NCBI GenBank assembly: GCA_958295665.1
Contig: OY282560.1
Span: forward strand, 191,768,061-191,832,060
Length of the DNA: 64,000 nt
Direction: 5' to 3'
Origin: Tipula vernalis
Lineage: Eukaryota > Arthropoda > Insecta > Diptera > Tipulidae
Shown here: positions 26,412-38,089 of the stretch, piece after piece
Position numbering within the stretch: position 1 is the stretch's first letter
Layout: the number at the start of each line of letters is the position of its first letter
Translations under genes and position numbers: made by a program
The notes under the pieces: generated by a model
Database searches by the model: none
Seen by the model: the letters and a program-made list of their open reading frames with translations, nothing else
Told to the model about the DNA's origin: nothing

Positions 26412-27165
26412 GGGTCCGTCCCATTTGAAATGCGATTTGACAAAACGCAATATTTCAAAACGCGATATTTCATTACGGGATACGGTAAAAACGCGATATC
26501 GTGTGATGTGGTACAAAACGCGATATAGTAAAAAAGAAGATAATTCAAAACGCGATAATTCAAAACGCGATGTGGTACAACATGCGATAATTTTTCAAAT
26601 TTTTTTGACAATTTTCTTGAATTTGACCAATTGGGATTAAACTTGGTTATTTCTTAACCGATTATACAGAAATTCGACGTGTGCGCTGGAAATGGCATAA
26701 ATAAAAAATCGGCGAATTAATAAGCGAGTTATTACCTTACTAATTATTGACGTTTGTCAATAATTTAATAAAAGATAGATTTAATTAAAATTAGATTTAC
26801 ATACAAATTTATTTCCATTAAAAGAATAAATTTAATTTTAAGTGAAGGAAAATTCTGTTAAGCGAAAAAAGTTCTGATAACTGAAAAAAAATTCCAATAG
26901 GTGAAGGAAAATTTAAGTAAATAAAGGATAATTCTACTAATTGAAAGGAAATTCTGTTAGGTAAAGGTTTAAAGTGCCTATTTCAAAATGTTATCAATCA
27001 TAGTTTTAAAATTGCATTTACATACACATCACGTTTTGAAATATCGCGTGTTCTACCATATCTCGTTACGAGTGTGAAGTTTGTCCTAAATTTGTCCTAA
27101 CTTTTTTCACTTGAGAATGTATTGGTTAATTAAATTAAATCTCTCGTTATTATAAATTTTTTTTT
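26412..27165 (+). repeat. Left inverted arm of the foldback element
   Basis: Outer 26430-26600 minisatellite of AAAACGCGATA. Then an arm-specific insert (26600-27030) with a roughly 33-bp repeat around AATTCTGTTAGGTGAAGGAA, and the inner homologous block 27035-27165. Confidence 0.75.
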
Positions 27166-27289
27166 TAGGTTTGAGATTTTTAATATTACCTGAATAAACA
27201 ACATTTAAAAAAATTATTTATATTTTTTCAAAGTCAAACGTAATGTCGTAACAAGAGCAATTCGTGAGAATTCCGCTTTATCGAGAATT

Positions 27290-27800
27290 GGTCATTAGTC
27301 AAATAGTCCTTAAATATAAGTTTTGGTCTAAAAGTAGTCTTTATAGTTCGCAAGCTCTTGCCTCGAGTTCCGTTGGATTCTTTACCATTTTTCTACCGAT
27401 TGTTAGAAGTAATCCTTATGCCAGATTCGCAAGCACTTATCGCATAGCGTTGGATTCGTTGAAGATCTCTCTACGGTTGGTGTGATTTTCGGAACCATGA
27501 CGCTATTTCGGGTTATGGTCCTTAGAAGTGATCCTTATGGCAGATTCGCGAGCACCTATCGCATAGCGTTGGATTCGTTGAAATTTTCTCTACGGTTCGT
27601 GTGATTTTCGAAAATTTTCCATGACGCTATTTTGGGTTATGGTCCTTAGAAGTGATCCTTAGGGCAGATTTGCGAGCACTTATCGCATAGCGTTAGATTC
27701 TTTGAAGTTTTCTCTACGGTTCGTGTGATTTATTCCAAATATTCCATGACGCTATTTCGGGTTATGGTATTTAGAAGTGATCCTTATGGCAGATTCGCGA
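27290..27800 (+). repeat. Central tandem repeat of the foldback element, about 119-125 bp unit
   Basis: Units begin with CAGATTCGC at 27422, 27541, 27665 and 27790 and contain CTTATCGCATAGCGTTGGAT, TCTCTACGGTTCGTGTGATT and CATGACGCTATTTCGGGTTA. A more diverged copy precedes them at 27290-27420. The last unit is cut short. Confidence 0.88.
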
Positions 27801-28014
27801 TCTGCTGGAAACTGAGTAATGATCTGACGAATAACATTTCTAATTATGTTCAGATGATGAGTTTTCCAATAAAGTCCTGCATACACTATGTTTTCGATTA
27901 CAATTTTAAATATTTGTTTGCTTTTGAGATGGAAAAAATACAATTTTCGGTTTTTTAGAGTCGCATGTACACTACAGGCAGCAGTCACAAAATATAAAAA
28001 TGCTTTACATTTTG

Positions 28015-28388
28015 CAAAAAATTCATAATAACGAGATATTTTATTTATTAAACCAATACATTCTCAGACGTAAAAAATAGGACAATTTTTGGACAAACTT
28101 CACGCTCGTCGACAAATGCGTGAAGTTTGTCCTAAATATGTCCCAAATTTTGTTTTTGTAATTTTAGGGCAAATTTAGGACAAACTTCACGCGAATATCT
28201 CGTTTTGTATCATATCGAGTTTTGTACCATATCGCGTTTTGAAATATCGTGTTTTGAAATGTCGCGTTTTGTACTGTATCGCGTTACCATATCGTGTTTA
28301 GAAATATCGCGTTTTGTACTCAATCTAGTTTCGTCATATCGCATTTTGAAATTTCGTGTTTTGAAATATCGCGTTTCGAGCGGATCCC
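28015..28388 (-). repeat. Right inverted arm of the foldback element
   Basis: Complement of the left arm: ATATCGCGTTTTG minisatellite 28200-28385 and the CACGC / AGGACAAACTTCACGC block 28030-28195, which is itself partly duplicated here. Confidence 0.8.
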
Positions 28389-28397
28389 ATCTGCTAC
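28389..28397. repeat. 9-bp target-site duplication, right
   Basis: ATCTGCTAC, identical to 26403-26411. Confidence 0.75.
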
Positions 28398-28689
28398 ACA
28401 ACATAGTAGAATATTCTAATTGAATTTTTGAAGTTTCATAGTCCTAAATTTTATTTACTATTTATTTTCACTCTTTTAATTTTTTAATGTGTTAGTATCA
28501 ATATACAAAACTGTGCAAGTGGCCAATATATATTATTACTAAGTACGATCTCATTTCCAATGGTTGTTGAACTGGTTGGTTTTTTGAATTGTAGTTGACA
28601 AATGGATTCATAATTATTGCTGATTACTAATGTTTAGTTTGAAATTGAAAAATTGTATGTAAGTTTATTTCTCTCCACGTTCTGCGGTA

Positions 28690-31440
28690 ATAAAGAACGA
28701 ACAACAACCATTTATCTTCGTATGTCTAATTTTTAATACTTTCAATTTTCGATTTTCCAGAATTTTTCCCTAACTAACAAATCTCTATAAATTTCAATCT
28801 TTTTTAGTTAAATACTTTTGAAAATTTGTAAAATTTAAAGTTTTTAAAATTCTATAGCAATAAATATTAAAACACATTAAATTTTTAATTTTTAATGCAA
28901 TACTATTAATACACCAAAATATTCCAGAATTTCTAACACTTGTTCAAGTTTCGAATATCAAGAATTATAAGATTTAGTAAATTTGCAAAATTCTTATATT
29001 ATATAAATACATAGTTTGCCAAATTACAAAATTATTTGCAGTAATTATAAATTACAACTCTCTCTAAATTCAAAACTTCTTTAGTTACACACTTTAAAAA
29101 ATTTCTAAAATTAAGAGTTTTAAAAATTGCATCGAACTTAATATTAACAAACATTTCTAAATTTTAATGCATTAGTATAAATAAACCGAAATGTATCTGA
29201 ATTTCTAAATGAATTCAAGTTTCTAATTTCCAAAATATTTGCAAAATTATTAAATAACAAGTGTTTATAAATTTCAAGCTATTTTAGTTAAAAAAATTTC
29301 CAATTTTTTTGGAATTTGAAAAATTTCTTAGTTCTAAATATTAACAATCATTTATTTAAAAATTTCTAATTTGTAATGCAGTAGTATTAACATATTAATT
29401 GTTTCAGTATTTTTAAAATGACTTCAAGTTTCGAAGTTTCCGAATTCCTAAAATTAGTAAATTTGCAAAATTTTTTTTTCATGTAATTTTGTGTAAAATC
29501 ATAATTTTCCAAAATTCCTGAATAACAATTTTTGCTAAATTACAAGCTTTTTTAGTTAAAAACCATTAAACATTTCTAATATTTGGAATTTTTGCAATTT
29601 CCTAGTCCTTAATATAACAAACATTATAATATAGCAAATAAATACCGTTTATTTTTATATTTCTAATTGTGTATGCACTAGTATATACCAAAATATTTCC
29701 TTATTTATCAAATGCCCCAAAGTTGCGAATTTCTAGAATTCTAAGATTCAATAAATTTTTAAAATTCTTACATAAAATATTGTCTAATTCATCATTTTCC
29801 AAATTTCCAAAAAATTTGCAGATTTCCTATTTAACAAGCCTTTATAAATTTTGACTATTTTAGTAAGAAAAATTACGAAATTTTTAGGAATTTCTTCTCA
29901 TTTACATATTTTCAAATTTCTTATTTTAATGCATTAGTACTATAAACCATATAAACCAATATATTTTAGTATTGGTAAAATGGCTTCAATTTCTAATTTT
30001 AAGAATTCTAAAATTAGCAAATTTTCAAAAATTCTTACTTAAAATATTATTTGCAATCATAATTTTCTAAATTTCAACATTTTTTGCAGAAACCAATCTC
30101 TTTAAATTCTAAGCTTTTTCTGTTAAAACCTATTAAAAATGTGTAATATTTAGAATTTGTAAAATTTCAGAGTCCTAAATATTCATAAATATTTATTTTC
30201 AAATTTCTAATTTTTAATGCCTTTGCAATTAATATAACAAAATGTTCCAAATTTTCTTAAACGCCTTCAAGTTTCGAATTTCTAGAATTCTTAAATTTTC
30301 TATATTTTCAAAAATTCTCACATAAAATATTAAATAATAATAAATCTCTCGAAATTTGATTTTTTTTTAGTTACATACTTTTAAAAATTTCTAAAATTTA
30401 GAGTTTTTAGTATTTCATAGTTCTTGATATTAATAGACATTTATTTACAATTTTCTAATTTGAAATGCATTAGCATAAATGTACCAAAATGTTGCAGGAT
30501 TTATAAAATGCCTTCAAGTTTCTATAATTTTTAAAATTAGTAAATTTTTTAAAAATTCTACATAAATTGTTTAAAATCATCATTTTCGAAATTTCAAAAA
30601 AACTGTGGAATTCCTAAATAGCAATTCTTTATAAATTATAAACTATTTTAGTTTAAAAAATTCCAAAATTTCTTAGAATTTCTAAAATTTCATAGTACCA
30701 AATAATAACAACTATTTGTTTTTAAATTTCTAATTATTAAACAAGTGGTATTAATATACCAAAATGTTTCAGATTTTCTAAAATTCCTGCAAGTTCAAAA
30801 TTTTCAGAATTCATAAATCTTGTAAGTTTTCAAAAATTCTCACATACATTATATTTTAAAATCATAACTTCCCAAATTTCAAAAATGTTTAAATGTATCT
30901 AAATTTCAAAATTAGAATTTATCATATTTCATAATCCTAAGGCCGCTACCCACTGAAAAACGAGAAGAAAACTCGCATTCAGTTTTTCTAATTTAATTCT
31001 AAAATTATTGCTCTGTTTTCTCTGAAATCTTCTGGTTCTTGACCAAGACATTTCTAGTTTGCTGAAATTGAGATGATGGCAATTTAATTTTTTCGGGTGA
31101 AAATGTTTAATTTTCATTTTCTCAGACAATAAAAATTTTTTGAATTTTTTAAATTAAACGTAGAATTGTTTTGTACATTTGGTCAAAAACCAGAAGAAAG
31201 CTATAATTTTGGAATTATATCGAAAAAATAAATCCGATTTTTCTATCCGTTTGCAATGAGTGAACTATTAACATCCATTTATTTGTAATTTTTGTAATGT
31301 TTTCATTGTAAATTTTAAACTTTTAAAAATTTCAAAAATTTAGAATTTTTAAAATTTCTAATGCATTTCAATTATTATACTTAAGTGTTTCCACTTTGAA
31401 ATTTCCAGAATTATTAAATTTAGTGAATTTTAAAAAATTT
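28690..31440. repeat. Degenerate satellite array, about 275-bp unit
   Basis: About nine AT-rich units. A recurring landmark, CTTCAAGTTTCGAATTTC, appears near 28945, 29216, 29422, 29710, 29985, 30267, 30510, 30786 and, after an insertion, 31390. Other landmarks are ATTTTAATGCATTAGTAT, TACCAAAATGTTTCAGAATT and TTTCATAGTCCTAAATATTA. Spacings mostly lie between 206 and 288 bases. No protein signal. Confidence 0.85.
30941..31265. mobile_element. Small inverted-repeat (MITE-like) insertion inside a satellite unit
   Basis: Interrupts a unit exactly between TCCTAA and TATTAACA, which are contiguous in neighbouring units. Its two halves are inverted copies: TTCTAAAATTATTGC plus CTTCTGGTTCTTGACCAA on the left, facing TTGGTCAAAAACCAGAAG plus AGCTATAATTTTGGAATT on the right. 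Ends are ACCCACTGAAAAACG and, inverted, TTCACTCATTGCAAACG. No coding capacity. The duplication at the insertion point is at most a few bases and was not resolved. Confidence 0.75.
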
Positions 31441-32044
31441 ACTATTCACGTTCAAATTTTGCGGAATAGATATTAAAATGTCAATTTGCTATGCCGGATC
31501 AAGCGATCTCATACAAATTTTAAAGAGTTGTGTTAATTTCGTCCTATGACGAGGTTTTTATTTCAATATTTTCTTTATAAAAAAAGCATATTGGTAAAAT
31601 TTTTTATTTCAAACATTCAAAATGTTCTTAGTTTCTAACCTCCTAATGATGGATAGAATGATACTTTTTTCACTTAATTATTATTTAAGATTTACTTTTA
31701 CAATCAAGTATTATTTTAATGCCAAACTTCTTTAAGTACATTGCTTCTTTGTACAGTTACAAAAATAATTTTAAAGCAAAAGTTCAGGATTCTAAGTTTT
31801 ATGGAAATTCAGTAACTCAAACCTCAATAGGTATAACACAACTTCACTATTTACAAAATCATTTGACTAACAAGGTTTTTGAAAAATAAATCCATATGAT
31901 GGGTGCATTCATTTTATATGTACACATAGAGTATAACTACTATCTAGTAGTATCTAGTATGTGTATATCTTGTAGTAAATTTAAATTTTTCAATTTATAT
32001 TTTAGTTAGATCTAACTAGTCAGTTTGACTAATAAGAAGTTATG
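31441..32044. other. No gene seen
   Basis: AT-rich; a TATCTAGTAG / TATCTAGTAT microduplication near 31945 only. Confidence 0.5.
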
Positions 32045-32386
32045 CACAATTCTTTAATATATTTAAAATTTACAAAAAATTAAAATTAAAAACAAAAAAT
32101 TATTTAAATAAGTTAAAAAACTTTCTTATAGTCATAATTAATTTTTATTTTTTTATTTTTAGAAAGAACTAGTTTTCGGACATTTGTCCATCATCAGTTT
32201 CTTTTTAGCAACTATCATTGTTGTTAAAAAGAAACTGATGATGGACGAATGACCGAAAACTAGTTCTTTCTAAAAATAAAAAAATAAAAACTAATTATCA
32301 CTATAAGAAAGTTTTTAACTTATTTAAATAATTTTTTATTTTTAATTTTAATTTTTTGTAAATTTTAAATATATTAAAGAATTGTG
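32045..32386. mobile_element. Long-arm palindromic element, about 165-bp arms
   Basis: Left arm 32045-32211 from CACAATTCTTTAATATATTT to GAAACTGATGATGG-type sequence is the near-perfect complement of 32220-32386, with a loop of about ten bases. The central block contains GAACTAGTTTTCGGACATTT and its complement GACCGAAAACTAGTTC. No coding capacity. It resembles a hairpin MITE; a clear target duplication was not found (AATAAGAAGT on the left and AATAAAGT on the right are only similar). Confidence 0.85.
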
Positions 32387-33224
32387 AATAAAGTAATAAA
32401 GCCACAGCAAATCGAAAAGTATAAATAATGGGTTTATACGAGTACAATCTATACAATAAAGAAGTTATGATTTACCGTATCAAACGTTCTTCGTAGATCT
32501 AAAAAAATGTACCCACAACTCAACTTTGACCAATATTCTTTGTGAGAAAATCAGTGAAGCTTAAACATCCTGATGTTGAATTTGAATTAGCAATGAAGCA
32601 GAATTGCTGGTCACTAATTTTATTGTTTGTCGCCAAAACCAGATTTTTAAATTGTCGCTAGTTGCTTTTTTACAGAAACAAGGGAAATCTCAGGTAATAA
32701 ACATAACATTTCTGCATTTCACAATCAATGAACTTATCGTTTTCGTCTCTCTACACCTACAGCTGCATTTGAATTTAGACTTAAAACTATCTTTCTTTTT
32801 TCTGAATCGACTATTGGCCTAAGCTGAAATCTGTGAGCACAATTATAGTTTAGATAAAATCATCAAAGTTTGCCTCTATAAAAATACCATTAGTTATTTT
32901 GGAAACACTTACAATTGATGTTAAAATGGTCAGCAATTATTTCTTCCTTAGTTATTAGTTTACCACTAATTTTAATAGAAACTACTTCCCTAAAATATTT
33001 TCATAGCTCTTAGGGTTACCATTTCTTGTTATTTATTTGCAAAATCTGTTATATTTATTGTATTGGATTTATTAATCCATATAGGAGGGTTAAAAATATT
33101 TTTGTAGTCCAAAACGTTGAAGAGTGTTTCATGTAGACTGTGAAGAATGAAATATGTGACAGATAAAAAGTTCAAGCTTATGATTTAAAAACAACTGAAG
33201 TGTCTTAGCTAAATGAATATTTAA
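32387..33224. other. No clear gene; possible flank of a non-LTR relic
   Basis: Lies downstream, on the minus strand, of the endonuclease relic, where a reverse transcriptase would be expected. No reverse transcriptase motif could be read. The open frame at 32604-32822 has no recognisable content. Confidence 0.4.
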
Positions 33225-33495
33225 CAAGTCTTTTATTATGTTATCAATTAGTGTAGTAATTCCATTTCTATTTCGAGTACAACGCTCCTGAGTAAATTTT
33301 TTCAAAAATACCTGACCAAAGGAATTTACTAAACTTAATAATCGGAGGCGACCTTCCCTTGGAAATCTAACAAATTTTTAATAAAATCTCCAAACAGTAC
33401 ATACAGATATTCCTTTAAATATTAATCTAACATCAGGTAAAAATTGGTGGTAGAATTTTTTGGTGATCGATATATTGCAATAATGTTAACATTTT
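33225..33495 (-). pseudogene. Relic of a non-LTR retrotransposon endonuclease
   Basis: Minus-strand frames give, in the order of the family, VNIIAIYRSPKNSTTNF, LFGDFIKNLLDF, NSFGQVF and TQERCTRNRNGITTLIDNI. These correspond to the 'IYRPP', 'GDFN-NLL', 'NSFGF' and 'PTR-T--T-IDNI' motifs of apurinic-type endonucleases. Three frame changes occur in 270 bases and the catalytic Asn of GDFN reads Ile, so the copy is dead. The clade is uncertain (CR1/L2/Jockey-like). Confidence 0.6.
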
Positions 33496-33984
33496 TTTAA
33501 TTCAATTTAATTTCCACTGCTTGACAGGAATTTTCATCACCAGCAAAATATTTTAGCAGCTCTTATATTTGATTTAACAAAAAATACCGTGTTAATGCTA
33601 AATGTTTCGTGCAAAGCTGGTGTGGCCCTTAATCATAAAATGTGATCTGCGGGACAAAATAAAATAATGCTTTTTGAGAGGTGTACCATTGTCACGAAGC
33701 TGAATTTATGAAATGTGCGAAATTCGAAAAAATTCGAAATTTAATATTCGGTTTCAAATATTAACCAAAGGAATCCAAACCAAGTCAATCTGTTAAGATT
33801 CATTGTAAATTTAGTTCTTCATCTTATATAAATCAAAATTTGTATACATGAAAATTTATAAAATTGGCTATTTAAAACTAAGGAATATTTTAATTTCAGA
33901 AAGTTACTTTAATTCAATTTGAAATTTGAAATCTCAGCATAATTTTAAATGATTAAAAACATCAGAGCTGAACTTTTAATCTCT

Positions 33985-34110
33985 TACTTATCCCTAACTC
34001 AACCTGCGTCTCAACTCTCAAGTTAACCCAATGCAATAACCAAACAAAACCATCAGGTTTCAGCTCAATCACAAAATCAACTCCTTCCTCAACTCATAAA
34101 TTACACGGCC
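33985..34110. repeat. AACTCAACC-type minisatellite block
   Basis: CTAACTCAACC, CAACTCTCAAGTTAACCC, CAACTCCTTCCTCAACTC and similar. It again directly precedes a copy of the dispersed repeat. Confidence 0.55.
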
Positions 34111-34189
34111 TGAACAATTATATTCGTACGTGAAATCAGTTCAAATGAACTCATTCCAAATTCTAATTCAGGTCACAAAAGATATTTAA

Positions 34190-34305
34190 TTCTCCGCCTT
34201 GACCATATAGAAACAGATTGGCAAAAAAAAAATCTAAATTAGACAAGCCATTCTTGAAATTCCATGGAGACAGACATCCAGGCACACGGACGGACATTTA
34301 AAGAC
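34190..34305 (+). repeat. Dispersed repeat, copy B (GGACGGAC / CAGATTGGCAAAAAA)
   Basis: CGCCTTGACCATATAGAAAC, AGATTGGCAAAAAAAAAATC, AAGCCATTCTTGAAAT and ACAGACATCCAGGCACACGG are the reverse complement of blocks at 49995-50105 and match the direction of copy A. Confidence 0.75.
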
Positions 34306-34309
34306 TTTT

Positions 34310-36695
34310 AAAATTATTCCTATAGTAAAAATTATTCCTAGTTTATGAATTACGCCAGATATATCGTACAGGGGTACAGAAATTCATTTGGATTTTCAAT
34401 TTCTTTCTTAAGGTATCTAAATATATGGCCTTCACTAAACTTGCGAAACCAATAAGTTTATACAGCAATACAGTGGTGGCATTGTGTTTGTTCATATTTT
34501 ATATATTTTATAGACCTAATTACAAATTATTAAAACTACTAATCTACGTAAATGTATTCAAATAAGAAAATCCTTTTACTTTCGAATTTTCGCCATTCTC
34601 CAACAGATGTCATCAAAATATCAGAAATGGTGAATAAATTTTTAAGGGTAATGCAGATTCATATCCTTATCATTTTTGATATAAAATATTTTTCCCCTAT
34701 TTTTAAACAAATCCATTTTGGTACCTTTTCACCTTACATCATATATTCACATTCAACTTATTGAATGAAAAAAAAAACGAAATTTTCACAACGGTTTCAA
34801 TTTCAACTAAGTTGTGGTAAATTAAATCGACAGTTTTTGATTTTGGGTACAAACTCACTGAGAGATAATTAATTATGTATACAAAATCAATATAAAACAA
34901 TTATTATTATTTTTACGAATAAATTAAATAAATTAAAAGTTTATAGCTAAGATTTATTTACATATACGAGATAAATATAAAGTTCGAAGCATTAATTAAG
35001 CCGCGCTCGGATGCATATTCAAAATATACAACAAAAAATTTAGTAAGAAATACCTGGTGTAATATTATACGTTTGGTAATGACTCATTTTTAGCTGGATA
35101 TATAAAAAATTAATTTCTAAAAATTAAAATAAAAGAAAAATCGATAAAAATTAAATTTATTTATTATTTATAGACTAATTAATTTTTATTTTTATTTTAT
35201 ATATTAGTTTAAATTAATATAAGACAAAAATCAAATAAATTATAATCTGTAACGTATATAGGTTTTAGAAATGAATGAATCTTTATAATGGTAATAAAAA
35301 CTAAAAAGCAAAAACTTAATTAACCTACGCAAAATTATAAATTCAAAAAGATTTACAATTTGGTCGTCTATATATTGAGACATTTTACGGATCAACTGAT
35401 AAAGTATAAAACATACAGTGATGTATAAACGTATTGTATTTTATAGGGGCAATAAGCGAACACGGTTGGAGTTTTTAGTTTATAGCAAGTGATGTTCTGG
35501 TTTAGTATATAGACATATAGGTTTAAATTGCGGTACATAAATTACGATGGGATAGAAATTTTGTGTCACATTTTATGTGTGGGATTGATAAACAAATTAA
35601 CTTAAATTTATTGTATATATGAATTAAAAACAAATCTTGCAAATTTCATACATATAGAAATAGTTTTAATTAGATCAAAAAGTTTAGGTAGGGCGAATAA
35701 CTTCTCGGAATTTTTAATGCGTCATTTTTTGCTATTTTGAGCAATTTCCATTAATTGAGAATTAAAATTCCACAGTAAAATATTTTACTATCATAAAAAG
35801 AACGATGTAGGCATACCTTAGCTAATTATAAAAAAATTTACATATTAGTCTTGGCTACCTGGAGTTAGTGCAGAATTTGTAATTTTTGATTTTAAATTGT
35901 GTCATGATTTTTTGTTTTCTTATTGTACCTATGTACAATAAACAGAGATGGTTGGTCCATACCTAATATTTTTGTTTAATTTGACCATGAACTTTTTGGA
36001 AAAACCAATCGGTAATCAGCATTGTGTTTTCGTCCATACTTAAATCATTATGCTTTCTTTACCGGTCAAATTCCACTACAACATTTAAGCAACATACATG
36101 TTACGATTTATTTTCATACATCACACTATCACTTGCCAAACGGCGTAAACACAATGTTTAAGAAAAGAAAATATAGGTGTACGTGAAGGTAAGTGAAAAT
36201 ATAGGTGTACAGCAATCTTAGAAGTAGGTGCAAACTGTATTTTGTGACTAGCTATTGGTTTAAAATAAAAAATAAAAAATCGAGTAAGACTCGCAAAATC
36301 GCAGAATTTATAAGATCATTTTTAAAATTTTGCGTTTTTCTTATCAAACGAAAACTTCTAAAATGACAAGTTAAGGGAATAAACTTGGAAAGTAAATTAA
36401 TATTTGCACATAGACAATAAGGATAGGCAGGAGATAGCTACCATTGCTTCCTGAAAAAAACCTGCTTTTAGTCTTACATACATATTTCTGATATTTCGCA
36501 AAAGATTTATTTTAAATTTTTGTTCAAACAACAACCAAAAACATTATTCAAAACGACCTCATCAATTGTTTAGAGCAAACAATTTTTACGTTCATTTATT
36601 GTATATTGTATTGATTTTATTTAAATAAAGCTTAATAAATTCGAACACTAAGAAATAAGCTCTACCAAGTATTAAATCGTGAAGTCGATTTTCCA
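34310..36695. other. AT-rich stretch without recognisable gene
   Basis: Holds a short tandem echo of AAAATATAGGTGTAC at 36169 and 36196. No protein motif, RNA gene or inverted-repeat element was seen. Confidence 0.45.
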
Positions 36696-36699
36696 TAAT

Positions 36700-37265
36700 A
36701 TAAAAAAATTCAGAACATTGTTACGACAGTATTCTCGAGAGTATCGAAATATCTCACTTTATTACTAATTCTGTAACATTAGGCAACATAATTCCTTGCA
36801 AATTTCGACGTATATCAAAAAATTCGAATAAACTTAGAATTCTAGAATAATCTTCAAAAATCAAGAAATCATTAAAAATCTGTCCTATGCAGGTTCTATA
36901 CTGTCGAAAATCTCGAATAATCTCGAAAAATATACAATATTTCATAAAATATCGCAAATATCGATTTATCACTAATTCTGAGAAACACGATGCAGCAGAA
37001 CTCTTTCAGAACTTAATTAAACCGAATAATCTCAAGAAGCTCGATTAAACTTAGAATGTTTTTGAAAAATCTCAATGCTAAGTAGATAAAAAGCAAAAAA
37101 AAAAAACATCTCGACACTAATCTTGAAAATATTTTGATGGCTTTCCAAAACCTCGAATTTGGAGAATCTCAGCCTTTCACGGTTAAAACGCTTAGTTCAA
37201 TTAAACTAAACTCAAATAATATAGAAAATCATCAAGAATTTCAAATCTCGAATACTATCTGTGAC
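36700..37265. repeat. Degenerate TCGAAAATCTCGAA-type repeat
   Basis: Many short copies of TCTCGAAAA / ATCTCGAATA, with longer echoes such as ATTACTAATTCTG at 36760 and ATCACTAATTCTGAG at 36967 and AAACTTAGAAT at 36830 and 37048. The unit is roughly 210 bp and poorly conserved. Confidence 0.5.
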
Positions 37266-38089
37266 TCGTATATATCACGCTTCAATACCTTACAACAATA
37301 AAATAACGGAAATCTTCATGCCACTTTTTCTCAAGTTAGTGAATTGTGAGTTCTTGAGACTTGATATATAAGCGACACCCAGAGATTATCCTAACAGGTT
37401 AAATTGCAATTAAATGAATGGCACAGCTAGCTACTATTATTTAGCTTTGAAATTGTAGTGCAATATATAGAATGCGTTTTTTTTTGCCTTAACAGTAATG
37501 TCATCAGCAGATAAGTGACAGTATCTAGCAAGATATTTAATATTTTTACTTAATCTCTGGTTCCTTATAAGTTAAAATTGCTTAAAAAATTTTGAATTTA
37601 TTATAAGTATGACAATTTAGTCGGAAATCTCAAAAAATTCGCCATGTTGAAAACAACCTTTAATCAGTGACGTGCTGATTGTAAAATATATGCTTTTCAG
37701 AAAATAAATAAAAATCCCGCCAAAAAACAAACTTCTGGCAACCGTTATTACTGCTTTGACTTACTAGAGTGTTCGATCTCTAGAGCGTGTGTTGTCAACA
37801 AGAAGATTTTTACTCGGATTGCTGTAAAATGTTTACTATCTAGCGGCAGCGGAATTACCTCGTACAAAATTTTAATTTGCGGTCATGTAACATGTCAAGA
37901 TTGTTTAACGAACAGCAAGCAAACGATTTAAGTTTGTAAGTTATATTCGAAGGAGTATACAAATTATGATTTAGTAAAACGGAATCTTTGAATAAAATTA
38001 ATAAGCCTTACTGGAAATCGTGGAAGATAAGAAGCATAAATACATGTTGAATTATTTTTAATTTATTCAGTGATTATTTAAATACATAT
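37266..38089. other. No gene seen
   Basis: Somewhat less AT-rich at 37730-37900 but with no readable protein on either strand. Confidence 0.4.

Larger units (their letters stand above)
26412..28388. mobile_element. Foldback-type DNA element with repeat-filled inverted arms
   Basis: Ends are GGGTCCG and, inverted, GGGATCCG. The outer arms consist of many copies of CAAAACGCGATATTTC (left, 26440-26600) and of its complement (right, 28200-28385). Deeper in, GTGAAGTTTGTCCTAAATTT, GAGAATGTATTGGTT and CTCGTTATTATAAATTTT on the left (27070-27165) face their complements on the right (28015-28170). The element carries no transposase; the open frames across the arms are artefacts. It is flanked by perfect 9-bp direct repeats. 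Known: Drosophila foldback elements and Mutator-like elements make 9-bp duplications. Inference: a non-autonomous element mobilised by such a transposase. Confidence 0.82.

Noticed and set aside
26386..26640. Open frames rich in KRDISKRD-type repeats, both strands, also at 28205-28423
   Set aside because: Translation of the AAAACGCGATA minisatellite in the foldback arms; frames exist on both strands of both arms.
26430..28385. Possible CRISPR-like array of regularly spaced repeats
   Set aside because: Copies are irregular, directly abut, lie in inverted arms of one element, and the genome is eukaryotic.
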